From Anaerolineae bacterium (GTDB lineage Bacteria > Chloroflexota > Anaerolineae > JAFGEY01), in assembly GCA_016929775.1 (NCBI GenBank), contig JAFGIE010000126.1, forward strand, positions 1 to 43,109: 43,109 nucleotides of DNA, written 5' to 3'. Below the pieces are notes generated by a model. That model saw only the letters and a list, made by a program, of their open reading frames with translations. It did no database searches and was not told the DNA's origin. How positions within the stretch are numbered: the first letter of the stretch is position 1; every line of letters begins with the position of its first letter. Shown in pieces: positions 8,752-16,945 of this stretch. Both the position numbers and the translations under genes were made by a program.

Positions 8752-9378
8752 ATGGAGAACGTATACGTCTCACACCACGCCCTGATCCGCCACAAGCTGA
8801 CCATCTTGCGCGACGTGAACACCGAGCCGAAAAAGTTCCGCGAGCTGGTCCGCGAGATCTCGATCCTGCTCGCGTACGAGGCGACGCAGGACCTGGCGCT
8901 GGGCGCCAAGCCGGTACAGACGCCGATGGGGGCGACCGAAGGGTACGTGCTGACCGAAAAGATCGGCCTCGTCCCGGTGCTGCGCGCCGGGCTAGGCATG
9001 GTCGAGGGGATCTGGGAGATGATGCCTGGCGCCGAGGTGTGGCACATTGGCTTGTACCGCGACGAGCGCACACTCCATCCGGTGTCCTACTATAACAAGC
9101 TGCCGGTCGATCCCACCGTCCAGGTCTGCCTGGTCCTCGACCCGATGCTGGCGACGGGGGGCACGGCGGTCGAGACCGTCAACATCCTCAAGCGCTGGGG
9201 GGCGAGGCGGATCAAGTACATCGGCATCATCGCCGCGCCGGAGGGGATCCAGGCCCTCTCGAGTGCGCACCCGGACGTGCCGATCCATCTCGCTGCGGTC
9301 GACAGCCATCTGAACGAGATCGGTTACATCGTGCCCGGGCTGGGCGATGCAGGCGACCGCCAGTTCGGCACGGCATAG
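8752..9378 (+). CDS. upp: Uracil phosphoribosyltransferase
   Basis: Salvage enzyme of 208 aa, the usual length, converting uracil and PRPP to UMP in the cytoplasm. The PRPP-binding loop is [11 protein letters not shown] (about 129-139), and the uracil-binding C-terminal end reads [17 protein letters not shown]. The conserved [10 protein letters not shown] lies at about 74-83. ATG 8752 follows GGAGGG at 8738-8743. No promoter fits between the terminator and the start, so the gene depends on read-through past the terminator or on a promoter inside the end of nifJ. Confidence 0.96.
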   Translation: MENVYVSHHALIRHKLTILRDVNTEPKKFRELVREISILLAYEATQDLALGAKPVQTPMGATEGYVLTEKIGLVPVLRAGLGMVEGIWEMMPGAEVWHIGLYRDERTLHPVSYYNKLPVDPTVQVCLVLDPMLATGGTAVETVNILKRWGARRIKYIGIIAAPEGIQALSSAHPDVPIHLAAVDSHLNEIGYIVPGLGDAGDRQFGTA

Positions 9379-9379
9379 C

Positions 9380-9408
9380 TTGACACGCCTGAACGAGTGT
9401 GCTATCCC
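9380..9408 (+). promoter_or_regulatory. Promoter candidate immediately upstream of the GT2 gene
   Basis: A perfect TTGACA (9380-9385) starts two bases after the upp stop codon. After 17 bases comes TATCCC (9403-9408), preceded by an extended -10 TGC. The -10 ends only four bases before the ATG at 9413, and no Shine-Dalgarno sequence is present, so any transcript from here would be leaderless or nearly so. Confidence 0.45.
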
Positions 9409-9412
9409 TGCC

Positions 9413-10384
9413 ATGGCAAACGTATCGGTCATCATTGTCAGCTGGAACGGGCGGCGCCTGCTCGAGCGCTGCATCCCTCTCACCCTCGCCCAGGACTATG
9501 CCGACCGTGAGGTCGTCGTCGTGGACAACGGGTCGACGGATGGCACTGCCGAGTGGGTGGCGTCGACCTATGCGACGGTGCGCGTGATCCGCCTCGAGCG
9601 CAACCTCGGCTTTGCCGGGGGAAACAACGCTGCGATCCGGGCAACCGAGGGCGCGTACGTGGCGACCCTCAACAACGACGCGGAACCGTCGCCGGGCTGG
9701 CTCTCTGCACTGGTCGAGGCGATCGGGCGCGCGCCCGAGGTGGGCATGTGCGCCTCGCGGATGCTGCGTGCGAACGACCCGACGGTGGTGGATGCGTGTG
9801 GCCTGGAGGTCGATCGCGCCGGGATCGCCTGGAACCGGCGCAGCGGGGAGCGCGACCGGCAAGAGCACACGCCGTACGAGGTCTTTGGCCCGTGTGCGGG
9901 TGCAGCGCTCTACCGGCGCGCGATGCTCGAGCAGGTCGGGCTGTTCGACGAGGACTATTTCGCCTACTATGAGGACGCCGACCTCGCCTGGCGCGCGCGG
10001 CGCGCCGGGTGGCGCTGCTTGTACGTCCCCGCCGCGCAGGTGCTGCACCGTCACTCGAGCACGGGGGGCGAGGGCTCGCCCTTCAAGGGATATCACCTGG
10101 GCCGCAACAAGGTCTGGACGCTGATCAAGAACTACCCGTGGCCCGACTGGCTCGCCGCCCTGCTCCTGATCGCCGTCTATGACACAGCAGCCTGGGGGTA
10201 CGCACTCTTGCACGGCGATGTCCATCCCCTGCGCGGCAGGCTCGCGGCGTGGGCGGGGCTGCGGTCCTGCCTCCGCAAGCGGCGTGCGATCCAGGCGACC
10301 GGGCGCCGCGTCCCCCTCGCACCTCTGGGCGATCCGCTGGCGCAGCTGCGGGCCCATCGACGGCGCCAGGGGGTCGCAGGGTGA
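9413..10384 (+). CDS. GT2 glycosyltransferase, rhamnosyltransferase (WbbL-like) type
   Basis: Cytoplasmic or membrane-associated GT-A enzyme of 323 aa, first gene of the surface-glycan locus. VSVIIVSWNG opens the nucleotide-binding fold, VVVDNGSTD lies at about 35-43, the metal-binding DXD equivalent is NND (87-89), and the acceptor-side motif YYEDADLAWR carries E187-D188. The C-terminal part has a hydrophobic patch (about 240-260) and a very basic end. ATG 9413 is where homology begins; the longer frame from 9347 would overlap upp and lacks family motifs. It is a paralogue of the minus-strand GT2 at 30043-30996 (shared pattern GRN-x-W-T-L-x-K-N). The donor sugar is unproven; dTDP-rhamnose is plausible because rmlD lies in the window. 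Confidence 0.85.
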   Translation: MANVSVIIVSWNGRRLLERCIPLTLAQDYADREVVVVDNGSTDGTAEWVASTYATVRVIRLERNLGFAGGNNAAIRATEGAYVATLNNDAEPSPGWLSALVEAIGRAPEVGMCASRMLRANDPTVVDACGLEVDRAGIAWNRRSGERDRQEHTPYEVFGPCAGAALYRRAMLEQVGLFDEDYFAYYEDADLAWRARRAGWRCLYVPAAQVLHRHSSTGGEGSPFKGYHLGRNKVWTLIKNYPWPDWLAALLLIAVYDTAAWGYALLHGDVHPLRGRLAAWAGLRSCLRKRRAIQATGRRVPLAPLGDPLAQLRAHRRRQGVAG

Positions 10385-12910
10385 GTGGAACGGAGGCGGT
10401 CTGAATTGCCGAGACAGAGACAGATGAGGCGCCATCGCCGGGCGCTGTGGATCGCGCTGCCGGTTCTTGCCCTCCTTTTACCGGGATGCGCGCGCCTCGC
10501 TCGGTTCACGGACACGATGCCGCTGGACGACGAGGACACTGGCTCGTACGCGCTGTACGGCGAGCGGGCGGTAGGACAGACCTTCTTGGGCCATCACGCC
10601 GGGCTCGATGGGATCGGCGTGCTGCTCACTGCCGAGGATGCGGCGCACGAGGTCGTGCTCCACCTCCGTGCGAGCGCCGAGAGCGACGTGGACCTGGCTC
10701 TGGTGACGGCTACGGTCAGCCCCAGCGGGGCGCCGGCGTACGTCCAGTTCCCGGTGCCGCTTCAGGAAGACGCGAACGGTGTGTCGCTCTACCTCCACCT
10801 GGAGGCGCCTGGCGCGACGGCGGCTTCTCCAGTGGTCGTGCCCTACTCGACGATGACCTCGCCTTGGCATACGCTGTGGCTGGATGGAGAGACGGTGCCC
10901 GATTGGCGGCTCGCCTACCAGCTGCACTATCGCAGCGCGTCGATCGTCAAGGACCTGGCGCGCCAGGTATCCGGCTTTGGCCTGCGGTCGCTCGGTCGAC
11001 TGCTGCTGACCCTGCCCTTCTACCTCTTGCCCGGCGGCGCGTTGGTAGTCTGGCTCCTGCGTGACGGGGACTGGATCGAGCGCACGATCACGGCGCTGTG
11101 CACGAGCGTGGCGGTCTATGTCTTGCTGGTGTACGCGACCCTGACTGGGCTGCGACTGAATCGGGGGGCTGTGGTCGGACTGCTGGCGGCGTCGGCGCTC
11201 GCGATCGCCGTACGCGTCTGGCTGGATTGGCGGCAGGGACGGCTGCGCATACCGACGCTGCGTGGGGCGTGGCGGGCGATCCGGGCGTACCCGTCGCCCG
11301 CAGTGCTTGCGTTCGTGTCCCTGCTGGTGGTAGGTGTGCGGGTGTGGGTGACGCGGGACATGCTGGTCCCACGCTGGGCGGACTCGGTGCAGCACACGGT
11401 GATGGTGCAGCTGATGCTGGACCACGGCGGGCTGTTCGAGTCCTGGGAGCCCTATGCGCCCTACACGACCCTCACGATGCACTTTGGGTTCCACGCGAAC
11501 GCCGCTGCGTTCCACTGGCTGAGCGGGCTCGGCGCGATCCCGTCCGTGATCTGGGTCGGGCAGATGCTCAATGCACTGGCGGCGCTCGCGCTGTATCCAC
11601 TGGGGAAGCGCGTGGGGGGACGCTGGGCGGGCATACTCGCCGTGCTGGTAAGCGGGCTGCTGACGACGACGCCCATGGTGTACGCCAACTGGGGGCGCTA
11701 TCCGCAGCTGGCAGGACTCGTGCTGCTGCCCATTGGCGGGTGGCTGCTGTGGCGCGCGCTCGACGCAGACCGCTTGTCTCCTAGGTTGTTGGCCTTGATC
11801 GCACTGTGTGGCGCAGGTCAGGCCTTGGCCTACTATCGCGTGCCCTACTACTTTGCGGCTTTTGCTGCGGCGCTCGTGGTCGTCCAGTGCGTGGGGGACC
11901 GGCGGTTGGGTTGGGCGCATTGCGCGCGCCAGGTCGGGCGGGTGGCGCTTGTCGCCGTGGCGACGGTCGCGCTCCTGATCCCATGGGGCCTGCACATCTC
12001 CGAGAGCCGTCTCGCGGACGCGGTCGTCGCTGCGGCGGAGCACACCGGCGCGGTAGAGGCTGCGCGGACGGAGCTGAAGCAGTGGGCCGAGCTCGGGAAC
12101 CAAGTACCGCTGCCCCTCCTGGTCCTTGCCGGCTTCGCTGTGGTGTGGGCTGCTGCGCGCAGGAGGCCTGCGCCACTGGTGATTGGCCTGTGGGCCACGG
12201 GGCTGTTTGTGCTCAACGTTGCGCGATGGGCTGGTCTGCCTGGCACTCAGCACCTTACAGCATTCGCCGCGACCATCTCGGTCTATGTGCCCGCCAGCAT
12301 CGTGGTCGCGTGGCTCGGAGTAGAGTCGGCGCGGCTCGTCTGCCCGCGCCTGCCGCAGATGGGTCGCGCTGTCGCCGTCAGCTTGATCGCGTTGGTTGCG
12401 CTGCTTGGCGCATATCGCTCCATACGGCTCGATGCCCCGCGCAGGGACCTCGTCACGCAATCCGACCTAGAGGCCATGGCGTGGATCCGCGAGAACGCGC
12501 CGAGCGACGCCCGCTTCCTGGTCAATGGCTTCATGATCTATGAGGGCTACACTGCGATTGGCTACGATGCTGGGTGGTGGCTGCCCTTGCTCGCCGGGCG
12601 TGCGAACACCATGCCGCCCGAGTATGCCCTGCTCAACGAGCAGCCGCGCGACCCAGGGTACAGCCGTCGCGCCATCGACCTGGTTCGGGCACTGGAAGAG
12701 ACACCGGTTGTCTCTGCTGAGGGGGTATCCCTGATCTGTCAGCAGGGGATCACGCACCTGTACGTGGGTGAGGGTCGGATGCGCGATTGGCAGCCCGTGC
12801 CATCGGCGCTCTTTACGGCAGAGGAGCTGCTTGCAAGCGATGCCTTTGCGCCTCTGCACAACAGCGGGGAGGCATGGGTGTTTGAGCTGCTCGAGGCGGC
12901 GTGCCCGTGA
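10385..12910 (+). CDS. Large polytopic membrane protein, GT-C-like, with outer beta domain
   Basis: An 841-aa membrane protein with three parts. A hydrophobic signal or anchor ends in LALLLPGC (about 22-38). It is followed by a soluble beta-rich domain outside the membrane (about 40-190). Then come many hydrophobic segments (about 205-690), and finally a soluble C-terminal domain beginning near AWIRENAPSDARF. This layout matches polyprenyl-sugar-dependent GT-C proteins and related YfhO-like membrane proteins, but I see no diagnostic catalytic motif. GTG 10385 directly follows the previous stop codon; TTG 10406 has a better placed GGAGG (10392-10396), and ATG 10424 is also in frame. The end overlaps the next gene, which suggests translational coupling. 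Possible roles are glycosyl transfer, polymerisation or modification of the exported glycan. Confidence 0.7.
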   Translation: MERRRSELPRQRQMRRHRRALWIALPVLALLLPGCARLARFTDTMPLDDEDTGSYALYGERAVGQTFLGHHAGLDGIGVLLTAEDAAHEVVLHLRASAESDVDLALVTATVSPSGAPAYVQFPVPLQEDANGVSLYLHLEAPGATAASPVVVPYSTMTSPWHTLWLDGETVPDWRLAYQLHYRSASIVKDLARQVSGFGLRSLGRLLLTLPFYLLPGGALVVWLLRDGDWIERTITALCTSVAVYVLLVYATLTGLRLNRGAVVGLLAASALAIAVRVWLDWRQGRLRIPTLRGAWRAIRAYPSPAVLAFVSLLVVGVRVWVTRDMLVPRWADSVQHTVMVQLMLDHGGLFESWEPYAPYTTLTMHFGFHANAAAFHWLSGLGAIPSVIWVGQMLNALAALALYPLGKRVGGRWAGILAVLVSGLLTTTPMVYANWGRYPQLAGLVLLPIGGWLLWRALDADRLSPRLLALIALCGAGQALAYYRVPYYFAAFAAALVVVQCVGDRRLGWAHCARQVGRVALVAVATVALLIPWGLHISESRLADAVVAAAEHTGAVEAARTELKQWAELGNQVPLPLLVLAGFAVVWAAARRRPAPLVIGLWATGLFVLNVARWAGLPGTQHLTAFAATISVYVPASIVVAWLGVESARLVCPRLPQMGRAVAVSLIALVALLGAYRSIRLDAPRRDLVTQSDLEAMAWIRENAPSDARFLVNGFMIYEGYTAIGYDAGWWLPLLAGRANTMPPEYALLNEQPRDPGYSRRAIDLVRALEETPVVSAEGVSLICQQGITHLYVGEGRMRDWQPVPSALFTAEELLASDAFAPLHNSGEAWVFELLEAACP

Positions 12911-15657
12911 TGGCCCCGTCGAAGAGCTGTCCTTGGGGCTGCATGTGGCGGCGCTTGCCGTTCCTTTTGGGGTTCGTCGTCGTCGCGTACCTGGAAGGGG
13001 TGTGGCTAGCTGCCGGGGAGCGATTCTCGCTCCCGATGACGCTCGCGCGCTGTACGCTCGTGATAGGCGTGCTCGTGGGCGTACACTGGACTGGCAGCAC
13101 ACGGATCGCCAAGGGGCGCTGGGCCATGCCCCGGCGCCTGGTTGCCGCAGCAGCCTTGGGTGCAGTCGCCGCCTTTGTGTACGGCGTGAGCCGCCAGGCC
13201 TGGGCTGCCTGGGCAACGGTGTGCCTGTTCTATATCGCGTGGGTGGCGCTCTCGGCGGCGCTGCTATCAGGGCCCTGGATCAAGCAGGTGATCTGGCTCG
13301 CGTTCGCCACCGTGGTGGGGGGCACGCTCCCGATCGCTGTCGCGCAGGTGGAAGGGCGATTCGCGGAGGAGGAGTTCTTTGCCGCGCTGCAGGGCCTGGC
13401 GCTCGCAGGTTTCACGGGGCTGCTCATCCTAGTCAGTGCGTGGCAGCGTCGCAGTCTGCGCCAGGGCGTGGGGGCAGGGGCACCGGCGCGGGCGGCCCTG
13501 TCTGTGGCGGTGTGGCAGGTTGCGCTCGTGGCTCTGGTCGTGGGCCTCGTCGGGCTGGGGCTCCTGGGACGGGCGTACCAGCGGAGCTTTTACGCGCCGG
13601 ATGCGACGGTCCTGCCGGGTGTATCGCCTGAGGAGCCGTTCATCTGTGGCGCGGGAACGCTGGATGCGGCGCGCCCCGATGGGGAGCAGACCTTTGCACG
13701 GCTGCTGGCGCGCGTAGCTGCGAACCCCGACAAGGATGCGCCCGAGTACGGCATGCTGGCCCTCGGCACGCAGGATCGGGCGTGGGCCGAGTTGTTCCGC
13801 AGCGCGATCCTGGAGGAGGCGCAGGGCGCTGAGTACACCGCCCCCGCGCACAGCGTCAAGTATGGCCAGTACCTTGCCGCCCTCCGCGCCTACTACTATG
13901 GCGAGGTCCTGGCGGCGTTCCCCGATCTGTTCGCCGCCGAGGAGCAGGACGTCGTGCGGCAGTGGTTCACCGAGATCAACCAGCGGGCCCTGACGGTGGA
14001 GTGGGTGGATTGGCTGTATGCGCTGGCATTCGCCTACCTGCCCGAGGGGCCCTACGAGAATCAGGAGAACGGCGCTGGGCTCCTCTCCCTCCTCGAGGCG
14101 TATTCGCTGACCGACGGATCCCTGTCCAGCCAGAACCAGAGCTACCTGAGCCGATACCAGAGAGGATGGGCGGAGCGCTTTCGGAACACGGACGACGCCC
14201 TCTTTTACCAGCCGGAGTGGATCGAGAATGCGTTCTTTCAGAGCATCTACTGGTCCCAGCAGGGCGGAGCGGCTCAGCCCCAGCTGCGCAACCGGGCGTT
14301 GTCCTTCGAGTGGCTGCTCCTCCAGGGCTTGCCCGATGGGGCTCCTTTGGGGTATAATCACCCGCTGCTGGTTACCCCGGCATCGTCCGCCTACCTGGGG
14401 GCAGCGCTGTTGGGCGATCCGCGGTACATCTGGTGGAGCGCCCGATCGCTGGACTGGGTAGAGGCCCATGACGCACCTGTTGGCGCGCAACCGGGCGTAG
14501 AGCGCGCGGTGCAGACCGTGGGGCGATCGCCGGACGTCGGTTCGTGCCTGATCTACGGGGACTCTGGCTTGCCGACGCAGGTAGGTCCGTTGGCACCGGA
14601 CAAGGTCGTGTTCCGTGATGGCTGGACGGCGGAGAGCCGCTACCTGCTGTTGAACCTGCGGTTCAGCGGTTGGCATCGCTACAAGGCGACCAACACGGTC
14701 ACGCTGCTGTACGACGGGCGACCGCTCGTCGTTGAACCGGACTGGGGAACGTCGTTCAGCTGGCTGCCGATTGGACGAAGCGCCTTCCGGGATAAGCGCA
14801 TGCCCCGGGAGAACCTGAACGGGCTGCTGGTATCGCGTACGGGGATGTCGGCGGTGGTGTATGCGCTGCTCGGGATCGGGGGGCCCTGGGCGCAAGACCC
14901 GCCACACCATGCCGACGTGATCCGCTTCGAGACCTTGGGTCCTCTGGATCTCGCCCGCGTTGCGATCGAGGACTGGCAGGGGCAGCGGCACGAGCGCACA
15001 GTTTACTTTTGGCACGACGGGCCGATCGTGCTTGTCGACGCAGTAGATGGAACAGCGAGCCGCACGCGTGCGGCGCTCGCCTGGCACTTGCAGGGGCTCG
15101 TCCAGGAGGGCGACGGCGCTCTGTGGCGGGAGCAGGCGGGCGAGCCAGTGCTCCTGGCGTGGTCGCGCGCTCCAGCGCAGGTGGATGAGCTCGAGCTGCT
15201 GCCGTCGCGAACGATGGGGCCGGCGTCGCAGGTGCTCCATCTGGCGGATGGCAGGGACGCGCTCGATCTGGCAAGTGTGTGGCTCTTTGATGCCTGGGCC
15301 TCCGGGGTGCCCAAAGTCCGAGAACTGCGCTCTGCGGACGTTCTGCTTGGCTTTGAGGTCGAGCTGTCGGGCGGTGGTGGGGCGCTGCGGTTGCTACACA
15401 ACGCGACAGGGGACGAGATCGCGTCTGGGGACCTGCGGACCCAGGGCGAGATGCTGGCAGTATGGCTGCCGGCAGGTGGAGGTGCGACGGTGTGCCTGAC
15501 AGGTGAGGGAGAGGCTCGCCTCGCGTGGCGCGAGCACCCGGGAAACCTGACCGCAAACGACGGATCTCGGCTCCCCGAGGGGACGGCGTGGCGCTGGGAG
15601 GATGGCTGGCTAGAGATCGCCGGCGCAGGAGAAGCGGCGTGCCTGACGGTCGAGTAG
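12901..15657 (+). CDS. Membrane-anchored heparinase II/III-like lyase-type protein
   Basis: A 918-aa fusion. Residues 1 to about 230 hold several membrane segments. From about 235 to 560 the sequence is helical, like an alpha/alpha toroid (includes WVDWLYALAFAYLP and GYNHPLL). From about 575 it is beta-rich, with FRDGWTAESRYLLLN, SGWHRYKATNTVTLLYDG and VEPDWGTSF, a pattern typical of the beta-sandwich of heparinase II/III-like lyases. The catalytic part would sit outside the cytoplasm. Encoded between glycosyltransferases, it may trim, release or modify the locus polysaccharide, as alginate lyase does in alginate loci. GTG 12901, GTG 12907 and ATG 12910 are all in frame; ATG 12910 overlaps the previous TGA, while GAGG at 12893 is better spaced for GTG 12907. 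Family call is moderate; substrate unknown. Confidence 0.65.
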   Translation: MPVMAPSKSCPWGCMWRRLPFLLGFVVVAYLEGVWLAAGERFSLPMTLARCTLVIGVLVGVHWTGSTRIAKGRWAMPRRLVAAAALGAVAAFVYGVSRQAWAAWATVCLFYIAWVALSAALLSGPWIKQVIWLAFATVVGGTLPIAVAQVEGRFAEEEFFAALQGLALAGFTGLLILVSAWQRRSLRQGVGAGAPARAALSVAVWQVALVALVVGLVGLGLLGRAYQRSFYAPDATVLPGVSPEEPFICGAGTLDAARPDGEQTFARLLARVAANPDKDAPEYGMLALGTQDRAWAELFRSAILEEAQGAEYTAPAHSVKYGQYLAALRAYYYGEVLAAFPDLFAAEEQDVVRQWFTEINQRALTVEWVDWLYALAFAYLPEGPYENQENGAGLLSLLEAYSLTDGSLSSQNQSYLSRYQRGWAERFRNTDDALFYQPEWIENAFFQSIYWSQQGGAAQPQLRNRALSFEWLLLQGLPDGAPLGYNHPLLVTPASSAYLGAALLGDPRYIWWSARSLDWVEAHDAPVGAQPGVERAVQTVGRSPDVGSCLIYGDSGLPTQVGPLAPDKVVFRDGWTAESRYLLLNLRFSGWHRYKATNTVTLLYDGRPLVVEPDWGTSFSWLPIGRSAFRDKRMPRENLNGLLVSRTGMSAVVYALLGIGGPWAQDPPHHADVIRFETLGPLDLARVAIEDWQGQRHERTVYFWHDGPIVLVDAVDGTASRTRAALAWHLQGLVQEGDGALWREQAGEPVLLAWSRAPAQVDELELLPSRTMGPASQVLHLADGRDALDLASVWLFDAWASGVPKVRELRSADVLLGFEVELSGGGGALRLLHNATGDEIASGDLRTQGEMLAVWLPAGGGATVCLTGEGEARLAWREHPGNLTANDGSRLPEGTAWRWEDGWLEIAGAGEAACLTVE
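14329..14358 (+). promoter_or_regulatory. Promoter-like sequence inside the lyase-type gene
   Basis: TTGCCC (14329-14334) and a perfect TATAAT (14353-14358) are 18 bases apart, within coding sequence. TATAAT is rare in this GC-rich DNA. It could supply an internal start for the downstream glycan genes from 15639 on, or be chance. Confidence 0.25.
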
Positions 15658-16883
15658 ACCACCCGCTGCGCGTACGCAGTCCGCTGCGCGTACGCAGTCC
15701 GCTGCGCGTATGCTACTTTGGCACCTATCGAGACGAGTACTCGCGCAACCAGACCATGATCGAGGGCCTGCGCCGCAATAGCGTGGAGGTGATCGAGTGC
15801 CACGCGCAGCTGTGGCGCGGGATCGACGACCGCGTGCAGATCGCCAGCGGTGGGTGGGCAGGGGGCAGCTTTGTGAAGCGCCTGTTTTGCACCTACTGGC
15901 AGCTCCTGCGTCGCTACCGCCAGGTCGGGGCCTACGACGTGATGGTGTTGGGCTATCCGGGCCAGTTGGACGTCGTTGTGGCCCGGCTGCTGACCTGGCT
16001 CCGGCGCAAGCCGCTCGTGCTGGACGTGTTCATGTCGCTGTATCTGATCGCGACCGAACGTGGACTGACGCGCCGTCACCCGGTCAGCGGGCGGCTGCTG
16101 TATGGCCTTGAGAGGGCAGCATACCTGCTGCCAGACCTGCTGATCGCCGACACCGAGGCATACGTGGAGTGGTACGGGGCCACCTTTGGGATCGCCGCAC
16201 GCCGATTTCGTCTCGTGCCGACCGGCGCGGACGACCAGGTGTTTAGGCCGGCAGCGGGCAGACGGGTCGAGGGGGGCGATCCTTTCCGGGTCGTATACTA
16301 TGGCACGTTCATCCCGAACCACGGCGTGGCGTACATCGTCGAGGCAGCCCGCCTGCTCGCCGACCAGCCTTCGATCCAGTTCGAGTTGATCGGGCAGGGG
16401 CCGGACCTAGAACTGGCGGTCGAACGGGTGCGCGAGTACGGTCTCTCCAACGTACGCTTTGTGGAGTGGCTTGAGAGGGCCGAGTTGTTGGCGCGCGTTG
16501 CCGATGCGGACGTGTGCTTGGGGGCGTTCGGCACGACACCGCAGTCGGTGATGACAGTCCAGAACAAGATCTACGAAGGCCTGGCGATGGGCAAGCCGGT
16601 CCTGACTGGAGACGCGCCGACGGTCCGCGCAACCCTGCGCCACGGCGAGCACGTCTACCTGGTCAACCGGGCGGACCCCGAGGCTCTGGCCGCTGGGGTC
16701 CTGGCTCTGCGGGATGACCCCTTGTTAAGGCAGCGCCTGGCTGATCAGGGAAGGCAGGTATACGCAGCGCAGTACACGCCGCGGCATCTAGGGCAGCGCA
16801 TGCAGTCCTACCTGCTCGAAGTGCTGGGTCTGCCTAGCGTCGTTCCTGTCGAGGCAGAGACGCCGCCTGTCGCCAGGTCATAA
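15639..16883 (+). CDS. GT4-family glycosyltransferase
   Basis: GT-B retaining glycosyltransferase, 414 aa. The N-terminal acceptor domain begins at LRVCYFGTYRDEYSRN; the C-terminal donor domain begins near FRVVYYGTFIPNHG, continues with FELIGQGPDLE, and has the nucleotide-sugar motif KIYEGLAMGKPVL near residue 310. GTG 15639 is chosen because AGGAGA (15627-15632) lies just upstream; it overlaps the preceding gene by 19 bases. The first 25 residues include a repeated PLRVRS encoded by an 18-bp tandem repeat; a later start that drops the repeat is possible, but I see no good alternative ribosome binding site. Substrate unknown. Confidence 0.85.
   Translation: MPDGRVDHPLRVRSPLRVRSPLRVCYFGTYRDEYSRNQTMIEGLRRNSVEVIECHAQLWRGIDDRVQIASGGWAGGSFVKRLFCTYWQLLRRYRQVGAYDVMVLGYPGQLDVVVARLLTWLRRKPLVLDVFMSLYLIATERGLTRRHPVSGRLLYGLERAAYLLPDLLIADTEAYVEWYGATFGIAARRFRLVPTGADDQVFRPAAGRRVEGGDPFRVVYYGTFIPNHGVAYIVEAARLLADQPSIQFELIGQGPDLELAVERVREYGLSNVRFVEWLERAELLARVADADVCLGAFGTTPQSVMTVQNKIYEGLAMGKPVLTGDAPTVRATLRHGEHVYLVNRADPEALAAGVLALRDDPLLRQRLADQGRQVYAAQYTPRHLGQRMQSYLLEVLGLPSVVPVEAETPPVARS
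15663..15713 (+). repeat. 18-bp in-frame tandem repeat, 2.8 copies
   Basis: CCGCTGCGCGTACGCAGT occurs at 15663-15680 and 15681-15698, and a partial third copy ending TATGC at 15699-15713. It encodes PLRVRS repeats at the start of the GT4 protein, immediately before the conserved Rossmann beta strand. Copy-number changes would keep the frame. Confidence 0.85.
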
Positions 16884-16945
16884 TCCAGTGCGCTGAGACG
16901 CTGCCGCGAAGGCGACGCACGGCGGCAGTATAGGAGGATTGGCAG

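Noticed and set aside
4718..9073. 1451-codon open frame on the minus strand over nifJ
   Set aside because: It is a mirror of the nifJ reading frame in GC-rich DNA. It shows no family motif, crosses promoter and terminator, and is rich in Arg, Ala and His as expected for an antisense shadow.
10478..12460. 660-codon antisense open frame over the large membrane protein gene
   Set aside because: Composition is dominated by Arg, Gln and His with no hydrophobic core or motif; it mirrors a clear membrane protein.
13429..15240. 603-codon antisense open frame over the heparinase-like gene
   Set aside because: Mirror frame without motifs; the plus-strand frame fits toroid and beta-sandwich patterns and overlaps its neighbours as an operon gene.
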